DNA from: Temnopleurus reevesii
Taxonomy: Eukaryota > Echinodermata > Echinoidea > Temnopleuroida > Temnopleuridae
DNA length: 19,178 bases
Reading direction: 5' to 3'
Assembly (NCBI GenBank): GCA_036244855.1
Contig: BQKZ01004049.1
Coordinates: 47,828 to 67,005 of the forward strand
The translations under genes were made by a program, and so were the position numbers. Shown here in pieces: positions 10,901 to 16,900 of this stretch; within the stretch, counting starts at the first letter, position 1; each line of letters starts with the position of its first letter. The notes beneath the pieces were generated by a model. That model was not told where the DNA came from. It saw only the letters and a program-made list of their open reading frames with translations, and did not search any database.

Positions 10901-13900
10901 TGTCAACATATATAGTTTCCTTATAAAAGTTTAAAAAGAATATATGACTATATCTTGCAAGTTTGTGAGCATGCTTTCACTTTTTAAGCATGGAACTTTG
11001 TATTCACTACCACTTTCATATGCACTGACAAAATTACATACAGGATGTTCAATCATCAGAGTTGAAAGAACCTTATTTCATAGATATACACACGACTCTA
11101 TGAAAAACTGGTGAACAATCCTCGCACTTAGTGAGAACTCCTGGCCCTGAATTGCACTGAAGAAAGGGTCATCAGTTGTTCATAGAGTCATGCATAAATC
11201 CATGCCCAGCTCTATGAAACACAAGCCTGGTCATATAGTCTGCATAGTGTCTGCATCATATGGAAGGTATAGTCATATCCTACCACACATTCATACAGAA
11301 AGTTACATACCTTTCTCAGAGACAGGCTGTTATCATGTGATGCGTTGCTTGTTTCAAGACTCTCATGCGATCCGTTTCCTTCTGCCACATCCTGCATTTC
11401 ATTATGATGACTAAGATGAGTTTCACAGGAATCCGATTCAGAGATTGTAGTAGGCTTCTGCCTACCAGCATATGTAGAAGAGGTGACGGTGTGCAGCTTT
11501 CCCGCAGGAACTCCTCCATCTGGTTTAACAAGATTGTCTTTACTCCTGCTAGGGTCTGGATGACTATGCTCTTCCAGCTGCAGCCGCTGAAGCCGAAGAC
11601 TTGGCTGAAATGCCCAGGAGTTTTCAAAGTCTAGCTGCTCTTGTTTGATGTCCTGAGCAGACATGGCTGTCTTTCCAAGATTTTCCTTATGCTTCATGAG
11701 TGGGGTAGCCTTTTCAGGACTGCGCTCTTGTTTGATGAATGGGGTAGTGATGACAGGGGTGGAAGATGAAATGGTGTGGGATGCAGATGGACTGTCTTGG
11801 ATGTCCTGACTCAATGATGGACCCGAGTCTTGGATGCTCCCCAAAGGTCCTGTGTTGCTCCTCAGAGAAGGGTTTGCAGATTCGGCAGACTGGCCTCTTC
11901 CAAAAGTGTCTTGTAGAATTTCATCCTCAGTCACACCAGGTTCAGGGGCTAAAGAATAAAAGGGTATGGTTTTGAATTAGAGAAACATTTGTGCTTGTTC
12001 GGTGAGCAATGGACTGACATCTAATGGATCATTTTTATATCATTCAATAAACATAAAACAGTGTTCATGATAGGTGAATTTTGTTGAAATTCTGCTTATA
12101 ACGACGTTAGATAATGATGTACCTTGCAGACTAAATCAATGACCTTGAAAGCTTATTGAAATGTGGCTATAGTTTTAGCCTTAAAATATTAAAATGAAAG
12201 ACCTGTGCAAGATTGTCACTGTTTGTTTTCTCAGTTCATGTAATTTGATTGTTCACTGAAAATTGAAGACACAACTCATTGCATATCAATTGTTCTAGAG
12301 CTGATGCTATTGCAGTAAGCACAATTTCAGAATGGTACAAATTACTTCCATTTAAAATCACACAATACTTACTTTAATAATTAGGCTTCCTACCACAATC
12401 AGTACACAGTAAGCCGTCAGGCAATTCCAATTGGATTGCCATCGCAAATTCTTCAAAGTTGTTTAACAGTCAGCATTGTCAACCCTACAAAAACCTAAAT
12501 AAACTTGATATGATTTGGTCCACATTTGTCAGCTCTCCAATTGTTTTCCCATTGCCAATGCTTCAAAGTTGTTTCACAGGCAGCATTGTCAACCCTACAT
12601 AAACCCAAATAAACTTGATGTGATTTGGTCCACATTTGTCAGCCCTCTACCCTTCGACCTGTCCAGCATGGGTGACCCTGACAGGAGCAAACGCTCCAGC
12701 TGGCTTAGCTCTCAGGGTCGTCAAGGTACGCAAGCCACCACACCGCGACAAGGAGTGGACCTTGTGGTGGAGAATTACCCCTTACCATGGTTTACAAGTG
12801 CCTCTCCTGGGTTGAGAGCGATAAAAATATACAATTTACCTGTGAGCTCTTCGGATCATCAACGTACGCAAGCCACCACACCGCGACAAGGAGTGGACTT
12901 TGTGGTGGAAAATTACCCAACACAATTGTTCACTGTGCCTCTCCATCTGCATCCTCATTGTAATTGAGAACTGGGAGCTATAATTTCAGCCCGTATTTCA
13001 TTGCAGTTGGGTACTAACTAACCGGTTAGCTGAGAGAAAAATCCTCTTCGTCTGCACCCTCATTCTCAATAAGATCTAGGAGCTCTTGCTGGAATTAAGC
13101 ACTTCATTTGGGTTTAATGCGGCAAATTAAACATCAAAATTGATCCATAGTCTAACGTGGATTGAGTGTGGCTAATTTACTTGTGAGGTGATATAGAAAG
13201 CCTTCTTTGTCTCCACCCTCACTCTCAAAAAGATCTCGGAGCTCATGCAAAAATTCTGCACCTAACCTGGGTTAGGTACTGGAAACAACAACAAATTTCA
13301 TCATTGGGTGTGGCAAACTTACCTATGAACTGAAGGGGAACGTCCTCTTTGTCTGCACCCTTACTCTATACAAGATCTCCGAGCTCATACAGGGATTCTG
13401 CACCTCACCTGGGTTGAGTGTGGCAAACTTACCTGTAAGCTGAGAGAGAAGGCCCTCTTCGTCTCCACCCTCGCTCTCAATCAGATCTAACAGCTCCTGC
13501 TGAAATTCCGTGCTGAGGTTCATGATGTCCAGTGGGTCCTCGCTGCGACTGGGTGACTTGATGAAATGACTGAACCTGTCAAATGTAGCAGAAAGAACTC
13601 TGGTTTCATCACAAATAATCTTTACATAGATATATCAAACCTGTCCACAACTGTCATACAATGGAAACAGAAAAGTTAGCTACTTTTGGCAGGTGACAGT
13701 GTGGACATATTATCTAGAGTCCATTGAGAAGTTATGGAGGTTGTTTTATTGAAAGATGAAAAAAAGCACTGAGAAAAGACTATTGCTTTACACCCAATTT
13801 TAAATCTGATATTCATTTATAGATAATATTGCTATAGATCATTCACACTAAACTGCTGTTTGATGGTCAAGCACTATGAGAAGGGACAAAGGACTGGGAC

Positions 13901-16900
13901 AAAGTACACAACTTTATTCAAGCATTCACAATAGCTTCATGATCACAAAAGAAAGTCACAGGTGCAACTCTTGTTCAACATTTTCCAAAGAAAAAGAAGG
14001 ATGGTAATTTCTTTTGTGTCAATCCACCTATTTTTAATGATTGAATGGAGGCTGTTTACTTCGTCCCAGGCCTATGTCCCTTCCACTCACAGTGAATGCC
14101 CTGCCTATCAAAATGAATTTACAAAACACCATCAACATTATTATCAAATTCTGTGAAAACATGTTATATCGCTTAAACAAGGGAGTTTGTTTACCTAGAG
14201 GCTCTTTTATTTTACATACCTGTTGAATCTATCTGTGGTTTTCTTAGCTTTTGCTAGAATCATTCTCAGCTTTTTCTGCTGCCAAACTGGTCTTGCAACA
14301 TCATTCAGTAAACTGTGCATCTTCTCCTATGGGCATAATAAAAAAAAGTGAAATAACAAAAGTACGGAGCCAATGATTTAAAAGGATTATATATAGTTAT
14401 ATGCTTCCCAAGTACAAGCTAAGAACTACTTTATGACACGATTGCCCGTTTCTTCTGCGGATTATTAACATGAAATGTCACATATTATGCATCTTCCCAA
14501 TACTATATCTTATATAAACAAGTTCTAAAGTTCAATTCAAAATTGAAAACGTGGTTGTTATCTTTTTTAATGAATGCATGAACACAGGCAATATTGGCAA
14601 TATAGACAATATGCTGTCTTTGATACAAAAAATGAAGAACTTCATACAATTACCTTGAATACTTGTCCTGAAGAAACCTGTTCAGCATCTTTGTTGGTCC
14701 TCAGTCTGCTCCTGGCGTTGGTAAGGTTAGGACGTGGATTTGTCTTCTGTTTCATCTGCTCAGTGGCAAGGACTTGTTTGAGCAGCGGCTCCTTGTCTGA
14801 AGTGGGTTCCTTGCTCTGGGGAGTGCTAGAGCTGGCTCCTGTACTGGCAGATGGAGTGCTGGCAGGAGCAGAAGTGGAGCGAGAAGGAGCTGGAGCGGAG
14901 GAAGCAGGAGCTGATGAGGTACTAGCTGGAGCGGAAGAGGTTCTTGTCGGAGCAGGTGGTGTGTTGCCAGGGGCAGATGAGGAACGGCCTAACTCTGGGG
15001 CATTGGTGGTACTTGAATCATCAATCACAGGTTCTGTAGTCTTAGCCATTTCCTTGAGCTTTGAGCCATTGCTTGCTGCATCATTTGCTGAAGATCTTGC
15101 TGCAGTATCCGGGTGCTTTGTGGACGTGCTTGGCTTGTCAGTATAGCTATTTCTTTTTGTTGGTTGCGCATTCCTATACTTTGAATCACATTTAGCAAAG
15201 GATGGAATCTTTGCTGCTGAAATCCTTGATGGAGATGAGGATGTTGGAACAGCAGCATCAAGGACAAGAGCCTTTGCACTTGACCTATTTGACAAAGTTG
15301 AAGTTTCTCTTTTAGCATGACTACTGGAAGTCTGTATGTCTGAAGCTGATGATGTAGTGTTTCCATGCCAACTCTCCTGCTCTTCATACATCTTGTTGAA
15401 GTCCTCTTCCATCGACTTGAAAGGGGATGACCTTGAGGAAGTTGATGTTGGAGAAACAGCAGCATTGGTTGTAGCGTTTTCAGTATCACTCAATTCCTCA
15501 TCACTTGTTGATCTCCCATTTTCTTTTTTCACAGCAGGTAACGAAGGTTCACGTGACACACTTTGAGCAGCTTGAAATTCCCTTTTATTCGCTTTGTTGG
15601 CTGGTGACGGCACTGTTTGGGACGTGGAAGAAACAAGGGTCGCAGCATTCTCGCAATCACTCGCTCCATCAAAAGTAATTACAGAAACATCATTAACAGG
15701 ATCATGAAATCTTTGACTAAGTGCTTTCTGTAAATTCCTCCTGAATGCATCAATTTGGAACGTTGCATCCGTGCATTCTTTTGTAGGTGCTGCATTGTTC
15801 TTATCGGGAGCGGAATGCTTTGTAGATGCAACCTCATCAGACTGTATTGGCTGATAGGGTGATGGTGACTCCTTGATATCCCGCTTCCTTTGTAACTGGT
15901 GACGTGTTCCTGGTATGTTTGGCGAGGAAACTGCACATTTCTCTTTCTCTGCAATCTTCCCTTCAAGTTCGTTGGCAATAGTCGACGTTGAAGGTTTCTC
16001 GCCAGAGTCTGGGTGAAGACTTTGTTTTGGTTTCTCAGCAACGTTTGTCTTTACTTTGGATGCAGAACTAGGATCATTACGAGCCCGTTTAGGGACAACA
16101 CCTGATTTGATTTTAGGGGACGGTTTCTTCTTCAACTTCTTCTGATTTTTATTCGGGGTTCTGGAAACTTTAGGTACTTCAACATTTGTTGCAAGCTCCA
16201 CTGACACATTACCAGCATCGGGACATACCTTTTCCTGAGGTTCAAGTTGCTGAGATGTCTCAGGGAGGGGTCTATACTCTGTCAATTTCACATTGTCATT
16301 ACTCCTCCTGATATGCTTTATGTTTGGCTTCATCTTCCCCCTCATTCCTTGTCCTCTGTGCTTTGTTTGTTTCTTTGAATTCGCTGGACTTTTCCCTTTG
16401 GACGCTTCTGTCTTTTTAATCGTCCCATCCTTTTGTTTTACATTTTGTCTTGTCTGTCTCTTTGCTGTCTTAGGACTTGTTTGTTTGTGCTCTCCTTTAT
16501 TTCCACACCCTTTATTATGTTGTTTGGCACATTTTGCTGCTTGCTTTTTGGCATTCACTGGACTTTTTTCTTCACGTTCTCCTCTCTTTTCACTTGCTTC
16601 ATCTTGTTTTCCACTTTTTATCATTTGTTTGTTAGCACTCACTGGATTTCCTTTATTGCCCTCCTCTATCTTTGCACAGGTTTCATTCTGTAGCATTGCA
16701 TCTTGACCCATATCTGAAAACCTGCTTCTGAGAAAGGGCTCTTCGTATCTGTTATCCCAACTGCCAACATTGGGTTGTCCAAATCTCGAATGAGGGGGAC
16801 GCCAGGCACGAGAGTTTGGAAGCGGCTCCCAGTTGCGTTGATTATGTCTGAATTGTCCTTGATTACGCCAGAATTGTTCTCGACTAAACCTGGACTGCTG

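Noticed and set aside
12515..12967. 150-codon plus-strand open frame with an internal repeat
   Set aside because: It is created by two non-coding tandem duplications; the repeated peptide simply reflects the repeated DNA and no domain is recognisable.
14574..15146. 190-codon plus-strand open frame
   Set aside because: It is the antisense shadow of the Ala/Pro/Ser tract of exon 3; its Gly/Ala/Glu/Val repeats mirror that bias.
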